A stretch of 64,000 nucleotides of DNA from Limnohabitans sp. (GCF_023910625.1 NZ_JAAVVW010000003.1:248001-312000), one strand, 5' to 3'. Positions 29,383 through 38,562 are shown, counted from the first letter of the stretch. Program-made: numbers and translations. Notes: a model not told the origin generated them from the sequence alone.

Positions 29383-29855
29383 GGCTTGGCTACCGGTGTG
29401 ACGCGGTCAGGCGTATGTCCTGTGTTACGTTCGAGCTGGTAGGCCTTGATGGCTTCTGACCTGAGCGGCATGGGGTCGTGTCTTGGGTGGAGCGGCATGG
29501 CCTTGCCATCGTGCTGGCGCAGTTGCAAGGCGTCTTGTGTGCTCAGGCCTTGGGCCAGTGTCATCTGATGTTCCATCATGTTGGCCAGGCCTATGCCGCC
29601 TCGCTTGACCATTTGCAAGGAAACTTCCTTGTCCATCAGGTCCTGATACATGTCCATGTGGCCACCGTCAATGAGGTCGCTTTTTTCGATCGACTCGCGC
29701 ATGGCTTTCATCATTTGCTGGATGAAGTAGGCTTCAAATTGCTCAGCGGTCTGGCGAATGGCTTTGGTCGGGTCTTGCGCTGCCTCACCCTTCAAACGCG
29801 TGAGGGCGTTGAAGTCCAGGTAGGTGCTGGCATTGGTGGTGGAAAGGTCGCTCAT
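29379..29855 (-). CDS. flgJ: Rod-cap protein FlgJ, N-terminal domain only
   Basis: The 158-residue protein contains only the rod-binding domain (IRQTAEQFEAYFIQQMMKAMRES, MYQDLMDKEVSLQMVKRGGIGLA). The C-terminal muramidase domain of enterobacterial FlgJ is missing, so peptidoglycan cutting for the rod must come from another enzyme not seen in this window. It lies between flgI and flgK and overlaps flgK by four bases. Confidence 0.93.
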   Translation of the reverse strand: MSDLSTTNASTYLDFNALTRLKGEAAQDPTKAIRQTAEQFEAYFIQQMMKAMRESIEKSDLIDGGHMDMYQDLMDKEVSLQMVKRGGIGLANMMEHQMTLAQGLSTQDALQLRQHDGKAMPLHPRHDPMPLRSEAIKAYQLERNTGHTPDRVTPVAKP

Positions 29856-29879
29856 TTGGTGTCTCGTTGCGACTGTCTT

Positions 29880-31004
29880 TTAGATCACGATCAGTTCGGC
29901 ACGCAAGCTGCCCGAGCTTTTGAGGGCTTCAAGGATGGCGATCAGGGCCGAAGGTGTGGCACCCACTTGGTTGACAGCATCGACCACTTGACGCAAGTCG
30001 ACGCCGGGTTGAAACAGGAACATGGGGTTCTTGGGTTCGGAGACCGCGATTTCTGCGTTTTGTACCGCAGCGGTTTGACCACGCGACAGCGCGTTGGGTT
30101 GAGAAATTTCGTTGGTGGCAGTAATTGCGACCGAGATCGTGCCGTGTGCCACGGCTGCGGCTGTGACGCGCACGTTGCGGCTGATGACCACAGTACCGGT
30201 GCGCGAATTGACGACCACACGTGCGGGTGGCTCGCCGGGCACGACCTCCAGGTTTTCCACCATGCTCATGAAGGCCACACGTTGCGACAGGTCGCTGGGG
30301 GCCTTGATCGCAAGGGACATGCCATCCAGCGCATGGGCGATGCCCTGACCGAAGTTCTTGTTGATGGCGTTGACGATGGCGGTGGTGGTGGTGAAATCCG
30401 ATTCGCGCACATTCATGACCACATGGTCAGAACGCTCAAACGGGCTGTCAACGATGCGCTCGACGGTGGCTCCGCCGGGTATGCGGGCTGAGGTGGGTAC
30501 GCCGATGCTCACCTTGGAGCCAGCGGCGCTGGTCTCTACGCCCGTGGCGGTGAGAGCGCCTTGGGCCAGGCTGTAGATTTCGCCGTCGACACCGCGCAGA
30601 CTGGTCAGCAGCAAATTGCCACCTCGCAGGCTGGTGGCCCTGCCAATCGCAGAAACATTGACGTCGATTTTCTGGCCCGGCTTGGCAAATCCGGGCAACT
30701 CGGCGGTCACCATCACGGCGGCGACGTTCTTGATGTCGATCTTGCCGCTGGTGGCGCTTTGTTCAAAGTCTGACAGGGGGCCGTCAATGCCCACACCCAG
30801 GCGAGCCAGCATGGCTTTCATGCTTTGGGTCGTGAAGGAAACGTTGGTGCCGTCCCCTGTGCCTTGCAAGCCGACCACCAGGCCGTAGCCGATCAGTTGG
30901 TTGGTGCGGCCTGCGGCGACCGAGGCCAGGTCTTTGACACGATCGGCCCAGGCCGAGCCCGACAAAGCCAGCAAAAAAAATAGGGCAATGAGTGTGGGTT
31001 TCAT
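29880..31004 (-). CDS. flgI: Flagellar P-ring protein FlgI
   Basis: The 374-residue protein has a signal peptide (MKPTLIALFFLLALSGSAWA) and the highly conserved FlgI start RVKDLASVAAGRTNQLIGYGLVVGLQGTGDG. It builds the periplasmic P ring around the rod, embedded in peptidoglycan. It lies 23 bases after flgH. Confidence 0.97.
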   Translation of the reverse strand: MKPTLIALFFLLALSGSAWADRVKDLASVAAGRTNQLIGYGLVVGLQGTGDGTNVSFTTQSMKAMLARLGVGIDGPLSDFEQSATSGKIDIKNVAAVMVTAELPGFAKPGQKIDVNVSAIGRATSLRGGNLLLTSLRGVDGEIYSLAQGALTATGVETSAAGSKVSIGVPTSARIPGGATVERIVDSPFERSDHVVMNVRESDFTTTTAIVNAINKNFGQGIAHALDGMSLAIKAPSDLSQRVAFMSMVENLEVVPGEPPARVVVNSRTGTVVISRNVRVTAAAVAHGTISVAITATNEISQPNALSRGQTAAVQNAEIAVSEPKNPMFLFQPGVDLRQVVDAVNQVGATPSALIAILEALKSSGSLRAELIVI

Positions 31005-31027
31005 GTGATGTCCAGCCTTGCATCAGC

Positions 31028-31771
31028 TCAGAAGGGCCAGTACTTCATCAGGGCATTGGTGCCCCAGCCAGCTTTGGCCGCATTGGCCATGTCGCCAGTG
31101 CCGCGGTAAGCGATTTGGGCATTGGCCAGTCGGCGCGACTGCACGGTGTTGTTGGGGGAAATGTCTTCTGGTCGAATGATGCCACTGACCTGGATGATTT
31201 CTGCGCCTTGGGTCAAGGCGAGTTGTTTTTCACCCCGGACCATCAGGTTGCTGTTGGCCAAGACCTCGACCACTGTGACAGAAACATCACCGATCAGGGT
31301 GGCTTGCTGGTCGGCTTCGCCGCCGCCCACGCTTTCGATGTTGGCCTTGCTCAAGTCGACACCACCCATGATGCCTTGCAGCCGGGTGCCCAGGATATTG
31401 GTGGGCATCCGGAGGCCCTGAACGCGTGCGCTCAGACCATTAGGGGCGTTGAGCGCTGAGGGAATCACGTCATTTTTGGCTGCCCGTTTGACAGTTCCAG
31501 ATTGCGTGCGACCCGCTTGTGTGGATTCGTTGAGCAAGACGGTGATCACATCGCCCACGTTGTAGGTGCGCACCCGGCCAAACCAGTTGTCACTTGCTCG
31601 GCCGTTGTAGATGGCACCGGTGGCCATTTTCGGTTTTTCGATGGCGACGGGCAACACGGGAGAAAATTGTGGTGAGTGGGTCATGGGAGGCGTACTCGTT
31701 GAGGCACAGCCGCTCAACGCCAATGCCGAAACGAGGCCAAGTGCGCCATAAAAAGAATGTGTTTTGTTCAT
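31028..31771 (-). CDS. flgH: Flagellar L-ring lipoprotein FlgH
   Basis: The 247-residue protein has a lipobox (ALSGC, Cys22), then GAIYNGRASDNWFGRVRTYNVGDVITV and the C-terminal SGIIRPEDISPNNTVQSRRLANAQIAY that mark FlgH. It forms the outer-membrane L ring. Confidence 0.96.
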   Translation of the reverse strand: MNKTHSFYGALGLVSALALSGCASTSTPPMTHSPQFSPVLPVAIEKPKMATGAIYNGRASDNWFGRVRTYNVGDVITVLLNESTQAGRTQSGTVKRAAKNDVIPSALNAPNGLSARVQGLRMPTNILGTRLQGIMGGVDLSKANIESVGGGEADQQATLIGDVSVTVVEVLANSNLMVRGEKQLALTQGAEIIQVSGIIRPEDISPNNTVQSRRLANAQIAYRGTGDMANAAKAGWGTNALMKYWPF

Positions 31772-31781
31772 GATGTGCTGC

Positions 31782-32567
31782 TTACATGTTGTTGTTGAGG
31801 AAGCGCAACATGCCGTCTACGGCTGAAATCGCTTTGGAGTTGATTTCGTAGGCCCGCTGGGTCTCGATCATGTTGACCATTTCTTCCACCACGTTCACGT
31901 TGGATGCCTCCAGCGCGCCTTGCATGATCTGGCCTGCGCCTGCGATGCCGGGCTGACCCACCAGCGGCGCGCCGCTGGCTGTGGTTTCCTTCATCAGGTT
32001 CTGACCGATGGACTGCAAACCGGCGGGGTTGGCAAAACGGGCAATCTGGATTTGACCTATCACCTGACTACCGCCGCCTGCCGCCGCTTCCACCGACACA
32101 GTGCCGTCTTGGCCCACGGTGATGCTGGCGACGTTGGGCGGGATGTTGATGGGGGGTTGCAGAGCAGCACCGTTGGCGGTGACCAATTGGCCTGTGGCAG
32201 AGAGCTTGAAGCTCCCATCGCGGCTGTAGGCGATGGTGCCATCAGTTTGCGTAATCTGGAAGAAGCCTTCACCTTGAAAAGCCAGATCGAGCGCATTTTT
32301 TGTGGTCACCAAGCTGCCCTGACTGTGCGACTTTTCTGTCGATACGATGCGCACACCTGTCCCCAGCATCAAGCCTGTTGGGGCTTGAGACTCGGCCGCG
32401 ACTTGGGCACCCGGTTGGCGCAGGTTCTGGTAAAGCATGTCTTCGAACGAGGCGCGGTCGCGTTTGAAACCGGTGGTGTTGACGTTGGCCAGGTTGTTGG
32501 AGATGACCGACATGCGCGTTTGCTGCGCGTCCAGGCCGGTTTTGGCGATCCACATTGATGCATCCAT
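31782..32567 (-). CDS. flgG: Distal rod protein FlgG
   Basis: The 261-residue protein is of normal length with WIAKTGLDAQQTRMSVISNNLANVNTTGFKRDRA at the N-terminus and EASNVNVVEEMVNMIETQRAYEINSKAIS at the C-terminus, the standard rod/hook signatures. It forms the distal rod. It lies 20 bases after flgF. Confidence 0.97.
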   Translation of the reverse strand: MDASMWIAKTGLDAQQTRMSVISNNLANVNTTGFKRDRASFEDMLYQNLRQPGAQVAAESQAPTGLMLGTGVRIVSTEKSHSQGSLVTTKNALDLAFQGEGFFQITQTDGTIAYSRDGSFKLSATGQLVTANGAALQPPINIPPNVASITVGQDGTVSVEAAAGGGSQVIGQIQIARFANPAGLQSIGQNLMKETTASGAPLVGQPGIAGAGQIMQGALEASNVNVVEEMVNMIETQRAYEINSKAISAVDGMLRFLNNNM

Positions 32568-32587
32568 GGGGGCTCCTGTCAGTGGTG

Positions 32588-33349
32588 TTAGGCGGGTTTC
32601 ATCATGGAAGCACCCGATTCGTCGAGCGACTTGATTTCCTTGATGATGCGGATTTGGGTCTCGAAGCTGCGCGAGTGGTCGATCAGCCGTGTCATGGCCT
32701 CGATGGCGCTGACGTTGCTGCCTTCGAGCGCTTGCACAATGACTTGGGGTGGTGTGTTGCCGGGTCCGATGTCGGTGCCATCGGCTTGACCTTCGACCTT
32801 GAACAAACCATCAGTGCGGCGTCCAAGCTTCACATTGGCAGCATCGCGCAAGCGCAGTTGGTCGATGAACACCGAGGGAGCCGCAGCAGCTTGTGCCGGG
32901 TCCCTGGCATAGAGCGATCCGTCGGGGTTGATGGTCACCATCATCCCTGGTGGCACTGCGATGGGGCCACCGACGCCGAGCACCAGATGGCGAGCGCCGT
33001 TTTCCAGCTGACCTTGGGCGTTGACCTTCAAGTCGCCACGACGTGTGAAAGCCAGGTCGCCGTTGGTGGCCTGCACCGCCAGAACGGCTTTTTCGGCTAA
33101 GGCAATGTCCAAGGGCTGACCAGTGGCCATGACAGGCCCGGATTCCAGCCGGATCAGATCGCGGGCCACGGCCTGGGCCTGAAAGCGCGAATTAAAACCC
33201 GGGCCTTCGACCTTGATGGATTGCAGGGCCACGTCGTAGCTGCTTTTGAAGCCCACCGTGGACACGTTGGCCAGTTCATTGACGAGCACCTGGCGCGCAG
33301 TGGCCTGCTCCTTGATGGTGGCGTTGGCGGTAAAAACAATGCGGTCCAT
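32588..33349 (-). CDS. flgF: Proximal rod protein FlgF
   Basis: The 253-residue protein starts with a less typical MDRIVFTANATIKEQATARQVLVNELANVSTVGFK and ends with the conserved EGSNVSAIEAMTRLIDHSRSFETQ. It forms part of the proximal rod, and its position between flgE and flgG fits. Confidence 0.95.
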   Translation of the reverse strand: MDRIVFTANATIKEQATARQVLVNELANVSTVGFKSSYDVALQSIKVEGPGFNSRFQAQAVARDLIRLESGPVMATGQPLDIALAEKAVLAVQATNGDLAFTRRGDLKVNAQGQLENGARHLVLGVGGPIAVPPGMMVTINPDGSLYARDPAQAAAAPSVFIDQLRLRDAANVKLGRRTDGLFKVEGQADGTDIGPGNTPPQVIVQALEGSNVSAIEAMTRLIDHSRSFETQIRIIKEIKSLDESGASMMKPA

Positions 33350-33389
33350 GGTGGGTTACCTGAGGGTCAAACGTGTGGGCTTGAGTTCA

Positions 33390-35753
33390 TCATGAACGGA
33401 TGTTGATGATGGTGCTGGTCATGGTGCTGCTGGTCTCGATCGCCTTGGCGTTGGCCTGGAAATAACGCTGAGCGGTGATCAGATCCACCAGTTCTTGCGT
33501 CAGATCTACGTTGGAGCGCTCGGTGGCACCGGCACGGATGGAGCCGAAACCAGCCGAACCGGCTTCACCGATCGTGGCCATTCCGGAAGTGGCCGATGCC
33601 AGATAACTGGAATCACCCACCTGACGCAGGCCGGAGGGGCTGGAGAAGTTGGCCAGCACAATCTTGCCCAGAGACACTTGAGAGCCGTTCGAATAGGTGG
33701 CATTGACCAAGCCGTCCAGCTCAATGTTCAGCCCCATCAATTCACCTTCAGGGGCGCCATCTTGAGACTGCGACAGCACCGCAAATGCGCTGGGGTACTG
33801 TGTGGACTTGGTAAAGTCGATGGACATGGTCAGTGCGCCTGTACCACCTTGCAAAATGGCTGTTTCGAAAGGCATGGTTTGCAGCGGAGAAACTGGTTTT
33901 CCGCTCATGTCAAAGCTCAGTTCACCGCGGTCCAAATAAACCGGCCACCACTCCGTTTGGGCGGATGCACTGCTGCCATCTTCAGTTTGAACACCATTCT
34001 TGACGTACTGAGGCGCGCCGTTTTCCAGGAGCTGCGTCAACTTGACCCACTCCGTTGTTTGGCCGAACTTCATTTCGGTATTGGCCAGGCCCCAATCGGA
34101 TTTGCCGGTGACTTGAATCGACGCCCCTTCGCCGGTTGTTGCAGTGGTGAAAACCAGTCGTTGGTTTTCGAATGCCACCTGTACACCCGAAACAAGACGC
34201 TTTGATTCTGGATCTTCGTATCCGTTGATCGCCTGCTCAAGCATTTCTGCAATCCTGTCCATGGTGTAGGAGGCCGGCACAGGCCCGAGCGAAACGGGCA
34301 CGGTGATGCCATCCACAGAGACCAGAAAATCCTTGTTGCCAGAGGTCAAAGCGATGCTGCTTGATTTGCTCGCGTTGATCACTTCACCGGTCAATTGCGC
34401 TGGCAAGCTGGCTATGCCGCGCAAGGCTTCGTTGGGCGATGCAGATTCAAGGAGTTGATTGGTTTGAGCCTGTCCTGCGGTGGGGGGATTGAAGCCAAGC
34501 CAATCTGCGGTTCCATCGTTTTTGAGAATCTCGATACTGGATTCGTCACCGGTCGTCCCGGATGCAATGACGAATTTCGAGTTTGCAGTATCAAACTTGA
34601 CGGTGACTCCATAACGAAGTTCTTGCACTTCATCTGGGGTCAGATCGCTCGCGGGCTGGCCGAGCAGGTTGTTGACAGTCACTTCAAGATTCCTGGCCAA
34701 TATGGCCGGGTCTTTGTCTTCTTCAACGGTGACATATTCGACTGTTCTCGCCCGAGTTGCGCCGTCTAATTTGATGTCAAAGGTGACTGAGCTGCCAGCT
34801 TCCAAGACGGACTCTGACGCACCGGGCGCGGTCGTGTCTGTTGCGGTAATGATGAAGCCATCTTCGTTCTGCGGAACCGGGCTGCCAAAGGCCGTTGCCG
34901 GAGTGGACGCTTTCTTGTTGCTCAGCTGGTCCAGTGTGTACAACGCTGTGGTGCCGCTGCTGGGAATGACGCGTGGGTCGGTTTTGGGTGCTAATTCGCC
35001 GTATTTGTTGACATAGAGCGCTTCGCCCACATGGTTGGACGCTTGCAGCAGCGCGGGTTTGACCTGCATGTCTCCTACAAAAAAATAAGTCTGCCACTTG
35101 GAGTCATTGTCTGCAGTGGCGACTTGAGTCCTAGCGTAATAGACGGTCGCCAAGTAGCCATTGCCAACGCCGTCATATACCGTGAGGGCGGTGCTTTTGT
35201 TATATGTCTCAGGGTTGGTTCTGTCAAATGGCTCGGTGATGACAGGAGCGTTGGCAGGAAAGTTCAAGCCCAGTTGAATGCCGGTTGTCTTGACCGCTTC
35301 ATCGGAAGTTTTGGGGGGGATGGTCAACACGGAGAGCTTGGCCAGGTTTGCTTTGCCAGACGAGTCTACCGAAGCCGCCATCAAGCGCTGACCCGTGGAG
35401 TTCACCACGTTGTTCTGGTCATTCAATGTGAATGCACCGTTGCGGGTGTAAACGTCCTGCAGGCCATCTGGTGTGCGCAGGGGAAAGAAGCCGTCTCCGG
35501 TGATGGCCAGGTCCAGTGAGTTGCCGGATGTGGAGATGTTGCCTTGGGTGAATTCCTGCCTTACCTGCTTGAGTGACACGCCCTGACCAATGTGGCTGGA
35601 GGACTTTTGCAGCGGGGAGGTCGAGAAAATGTCGCCAAAGTCAGCGCGCGATCGCTTGAAGCCAGAGGTGCCCACGTTGGCGATATTGTTGGAAGTCACG
35701 GCCAATTGGGCTGTGGCCGAGTTCAAGCCGGTAAGTGAGGTGTAAAAAGACAT
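33390..35753 (-). CDS. flgE: Flagellar hook protein FlgE, enlarged
   Basis: The 787-residue protein has conserved ends: MSFYTSLTGLNSATAQLAVTSNNIANVGTSGFKRS and ERSNVDLTQELVDLITAQRYFQANAKAIE. E. coli FlgE is about 400 residues. The extra sequence is in the central region (about 170-620), probably surface-exposed hook domains. Codon use in the insert looks somewhat less biased than in the ends. It polymerises into the hook after FlgD caps the rod. Confidence 0.95.
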   Translation of the reverse strand: MSFYTSLTGLNSATAQLAVTSNNIANVGTSGFKRSRADFGDIFSTSPLQKSSSHIGQGVSLKQVRQEFTQGNISTSGNSLDLAITGDGFFPLRTPDGLQDVYTRNGAFTLNDQNNVVNSTGQRLMAASVDSSGKANLAKLSVLTIPPKTSDEAVKTTGIQLGLNFPANAPVITEPFDRTNPETYNKSTALTVYDGVGNGYLATVYYARTQVATADNDSKWQTYFFVGDMQVKPALLQASNHVGEALYVNKYGELAPKTDPRVIPSSGTTALYTLDQLSNKKASTPATAFGSPVPQNEDGFIITATDTTAPGASESVLEAGSSVTFDIKLDGATRARTVEYVTVEEDKDPAILARNLEVTVNNLLGQPASDLTPDEVQELRYGVTVKFDTANSKFVIASGTTGDESSIEILKNDGTADWLGFNPPTAGQAQTNQLLESASPNEALRGIASLPAQLTGEVINASKSSSIALTSGNKDFLVSVDGITVPVSLGPVPASYTMDRIAEMLEQAINGYEDPESKRLVSGVQVAFENQRLVFTTATTGEGASIQVTGKSDWGLANTEMKFGQTTEWVKLTQLLENGAPQYVKNGVQTEDGSSASAQTEWWPVYLDRGELSFDMSGKPVSPLQTMPFETAILQGGTGALTMSIDFTKSTQYPSAFAVLSQSQDGAPEGELMGLNIELDGLVNATYSNGSQVSLGKIVLANFSSPSGLRQVGDSSYLASATSGMATIGEAGSAGFGSIRAGATERSNVDLTQELVDLITAQRYFQANAKAIETSSTMTSTIINIRS

Positions 35754-35806
35754 GCTGGGGGGCTCCTGTGGTGCGTGGGATATGAATGGCTGGCGTGGTT
35801 GTTGGC

Positions 35807-36499
35807 TTACAGGCCCACGCGCTTGACGTCGGTGAGCAGAAGGGTTTTGCCGCCCTCGACTTCCACGCTGAGGCTGCCGTCACCGGGGTTGGAAGCAATG
35901 GCGCGCACGGTAGACAAGGTGCTCACCGGGACAGTGGTGGTTTGTCCATTGACCACAGCCGTGGCACTCAAACGGTACAGGCCGGACGGCGCCGGGTTAT
36001 CGGCTGCATCTTTGCCGTTCCAGGATATGGGCATGGTGCCGGGCAGTTGGGGCCCCGAGATCAACTCTTGTACCCATCGGCCTTGGCTGTCGTGTACGTT
36101 GACCTGGATGCCGCTGGCACCCTGGGGCAAGTCGATGCTGCCGTCAATGGAGCCTCCTGAGATGAGTTGGGTGGGGCTGTCGCTTACAGCCACTTTTTTG
36201 CCAATCAGCGCAGCACTGCCCAGCATGCGTTCACTCGACATCGCGGTCACAAAACTGTCTAACGAGGTCTGCATATTGGTCAGGGCTTCGAGCTGGGAAA
36301 ACTGGGCCAGCTGCGCCACAAAGGCTTCATTCTTGACGGGCTCCAGCGGGTTCTGGTTTTGCAGTTGCGCGGTGAAGAGGGTCAGAAAGTCCTGCTTACC
36401 CATGTCTTCGCTGGTTTTGGACTTGTCCTTGTCTTTGACGTCTTCGTAGCGAGTGACGCCTTTAAGCAGGCTCGAAGAGGTAACGGTATCGGTGGTCAT
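35807..36499 (-). CDS. flgD: Hook-cap scaffold protein FlgD
   Basis: The 230-residue protein has the FlgD N-terminal motif MGKQDFLTLFTAQLQNQNPLEPVKNEAFVAQLAQFSQLEAL, then FlgD Ig-like and tudor-like domains (QGASGIQVNVHDSQGRWV, ISWNGKDAADNPAPSGLYRL). It caps the hook during assembly. It sits between flgC and flgE. Confidence 0.96.
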   Translation of the reverse strand: MTTDTVTSSSLLKGVTRYEDVKDKDKSKTSEDMGKQDFLTLFTAQLQNQNPLEPVKNEAFVAQLAQFSQLEALTNMQTSLDSFVTAMSSERMLGSAALIGKKVAVSDSPTQLISGGSIDGSIDLPQGASGIQVNVHDSQGRWVQELISGPQLPGTMPISWNGKDAADNPAPSGLYRLSATAVVNGQTTTVPVSTLSTVRAIASNPGDGSLSVEVEGGKTLLLTDVKRVGL

Positions 36500-36513
36500 G
36501 AGGTACTTTCGAG

Positions 36514-36939
36514 TCAGGCTTTGGTGATGTCCAGGGTGCGCATCATCAATTGCCGAGCGGTATTGATCACTTCCACATTGTTTTGGTAAGAGCGGGCGGC
36601 GGCCATCATCTCCACCATTTCGGTGACTTCACTCACGTTGGATTGATAGACATAGCCCAGCTCGTCTGCCAGCGGATTTCTGGGGTCAGACACTCGGCGC
36701 GGTGGCGCTGCGTCATCGGTTATGCGGTCAATTTTGACGCCGCCGACATAAGCAGCCCCAGGCTTGGACATTTCTGCATCAACCAGGGCTTTGAAGACAG
36801 GGCGCTTGGCGCGAAACGCATCTTTTTCAGATCCCGCAACCGTGCCAGCGTTGGCCAGATTCGAGGCGGTGGCGTTCATGCGGGTCAGCTGCGCGTTCAG
36901 CGCAGAGCTGGCTATGCCAAATATATTGTCTACGCTCAT
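36514..36939 (-). CDS. flgC: Proximal rod protein FlgC
   Basis: The 141-residue protein has FGIASSALNAQLTRMNATASNLANA and the C-terminal SNVSEVTEMVEMMAAARSYQNNVEVINTARQLMM. ATG 36939 has GGAG seven bases upstream. A TTG two codons earlier (36945) is less likely. It forms the proximal rod. Confidence 0.96.
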   Translation of the reverse strand: MSVDNIFGIASSALNAQLTRMNATASNLANAGTVAGSEKDAFRAKRPVFKALVDAEMSKPGAAYVGGVKIDRITDDAAPPRRVSDPRNPLADELGYVYQSNVSEVTEMVEMMAAARSYQNNVEVINTARQLMMRTLDITKA

Positions 36940-36941
36940 GC

Positions 36942-37331
36942 TCAATCTCCTCGCAGCGCTTTGCGGATGCCACTGACCCTGCTTTCCAGGAAGTTCAGCG
37001 TGGCTTGGTAGTCGGCAGCCGCTTTGCCGTACTGGGCTTGCTCCACGCTCATCTCCACGGTGTTGCCGTCAAAAGATGAGTTGAATGGTGTGCGGTAACG
37101 CATGCCATCAGCACTGAGTGCTTGGCCAGCAGCAAAGTGTCCGGCCCGGGTGGAAAGCATTTTGTTATCTTGTTCTAGGGATGCGCTCATCACGGCCTTG
37201 AAATCGATGTCCCGGGCTTTGTACTTCGGGGTGTCGGCGTTGGCAATGTTTTGCGACAGCACTTCCAGGCGGCGGCTTTTGACTTGCAAAGCCTGTTCAT
37301 GCACGCCAAGTGCTTGGTTCAACAAATTCAT
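36942..37331 (-). CDS. flgB: Proximal rod protein FlgB
   Basis: The 129-residue protein has the FlgB pattern (LGVHEQALQVKSRRLEVLSQNIANADTPKYKARDIDFKAVM) and MSVEQAQYGKAAADYQATLNFL. It is first gene of the flgBCDEFGHIJKL operon, with a perfect sigma54 promoter about 95 bases upstream. Confidence 0.96.
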   Translation of the reverse strand: MNLLNQALGVHEQALQVKSRRLEVLSQNIANADTPKYKARDIDFKAVMSASLEQDNKMLSTRAGHFAAGQALSADGMRYRTPFNSSFDGNTVEMSVEQAQYGKAAADYQATLNFLESRVSGIRKALRGD

Positions 37332-37397
37332 CTGGACTCCTAGGCTGAGGTCTTGGATTCGATGTTCAAAATTCGTCGTTCTTTTGACGATGTCTGC

Positions 37398-37424
37398 TCA
37401 AGTTGAGCGGGTTCGGGTCGATTA
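37398..37424 (+). promoter_or_regulatory. Candidate sigma28 promoter of flgA
   Basis: TCAAGTTG-N11-GTCGATTA keeps the 15-nt spacing and matches six of eight bases of the local -10. It lies about 205 bases before flgA and abuts the divergent flgB promoter. Confidence 0.45.
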
Positions 37425-37425
37425 A

Positions 37426-37441
37426 AGCAAAAGCTGTGCCA
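37426..37441 (-). promoter_or_regulatory. Sigma54 promoter of the flgB operon
   Basis: The minus strand reads TGGCACAGCTTTTGCT, a perfect -24/-12 consensus. The enhancer palindrome lies 83 bases upstream. Confidence 0.88.
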
Positions 37442-37523
37442 AGTGCTTTTGACCCCTTTTGGCAAAGTGTTCAGCAGCAAAAGCCGACTCTCATGCACAG
37501 CGGCGGCAAGGTTTGGACACGTG

Positions 37524-37539
37524 TGGCAAGGGTTTGCCG
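37524..37539. promoter_or_regulatory. Candidate FlrC-type enhancer palindrome, copy 3
   Basis: TGGCAAGGGTTTGCCG keeps the outer GGCAA-N4-TTGCC arms and lies 83 bases upstream of the flgB sigma54 promoter. It could also act on flgA. Confidence 0.6.
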
Positions 37540-37628
37540 CTGCGGCAGCGTGGGCGTGTCGATTTGGGTTGGTCCTGTTCTTGCTAGTGACTTTCCGATT
37601 CACCCAACGTCAAAACTTCCACACTTTC

Positions 37629-38426
37629 ATGAAACACCCCTTGCACATGCTGTGCCGCCCGCACGATCTCTTGCTCGCCCATGCACTTTTGCGGGGTTTG
37701 CTGGTTGGGTTGTTGATTACGCCCTCATGGGCTGCGGTACCTGCCAAGCCTGTGGCGACTGCGGTCCCGCCTCTTGCGGCACTGCAGATGTCGGTCAAGA
37801 ATTGGGTGGCCCAATCGAAAAAAGTCACGATCGAGCAGGTGTCGCTGGCCCCTCTGGATGCCAGGGTCAAGGTGCTCGCATGCCGGGAGCCCTTGGTTGT
37901 AGACCAACCATTTGCAAGCGATGAGACAATTCGCGTGCGCTGCAGTCAGCCGGTCTGGCAACAGTTTGTTCGTGTCAGTGTGGCTGTCAAAGCCCCCGTG
38001 ACTTTTGTGTCAGCCAGAACGCTCCCACCAGCAGAACCTGCCAAACGTTGGGTGTTGGTGGCCAGCATGCCCTTGCAGCGAGGCATGATGCTCAACGAGA
38101 CCCATGTGCAGCGTGCGCAGGTCGATACTCCAGTCATGCCTGTCAATGTGCTGGAGGAAGCATCAGAGGTTTTGCATGCCGAAGTGGTGCGTGATGTGCG
38201 GCCCGGCGTTCCTCTGCGAAGCCATGACATTCGACCAGCGGTGCTGGTCAAAAGAGGTCAAATGGTTTTGTTGTCGGTGGGCCAGGCGCAGGGTTTTCAA
38301 ATTTCCGCCCGGGTGGAGGCGTTGCAAGATGGACGGTTTGGTGAGCAAATCAAGCTCAAAAACCGTGATTCCGGCCGGGAATTGAGCGGTCGGGTGCAAG
38401 GTCCTAACCAGGTGGCGGGCTTGTGA
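37629..38426 (+). CDS. flgA: P-ring assembly chaperone FlgA
   Basis: The 265-residue protein has a hydrophobic export signal (about 12-36, ALLRGLLVGLLITPSWA) and the FlgA/SAF region in its C-terminal half (VASMPLQRGMMLNETHVQ, KRGQMVLLSVGQAQGFQI). It assists periplasmic P-ring assembly by FlgI. The open frame runs further upstream, but ATG 37629 gives a normal signal peptide. It is divergent from flgB. Confidence 0.9.
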   Translation: MKHPLHMLCRPHDLLLAHALLRGLLVGLLITPSWAAVPAKPVATAVPPLAALQMSVKNWVAQSKKVTIEQVSLAPLDARVKVLACREPLVVDQPFASDETIRVRCSQPVWQQFVRVSVAVKAPVTFVSARTLPPAEPAKRWVLVASMPLQRGMMLNETHVQRAQVDTPVMPVNVLEEASEVLHAEVVRDVRPGVPLRSHDIRPAVLVKRGQMVLLSVGQAQGFQISARVEALQDGRFGEQIKLKNRDSGRELSGRVQGPNQVAGL

Positions 38427-38493
38427 AATGAGCAGGCGGCCTGCTGCAAGGAAATTTTGCGTACGGATTTCCGGAAAAAAATGTTTTTCCTCC

Positions 38494-38520
38494 TCAAGTT
38501 CCGCTATCTCAAGCCGATTC
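38494..38520 (+). promoter_or_regulatory. Sigma28 promoter of flgM
   Basis: TCAAGTTC-N11-GCCGATTC is among the best matches in the window to the TAAAGTTT-N11-GCCGATAA consensus. It lies 42 bases before the flgM ATG, giving FliA-driven feedback through its own inhibitor. Confidence 0.82.
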
Positions 38521-38562
38521 GATATTCGAGCTGGGTCTCAGCTCCATCTCCAGAGACCAGAA

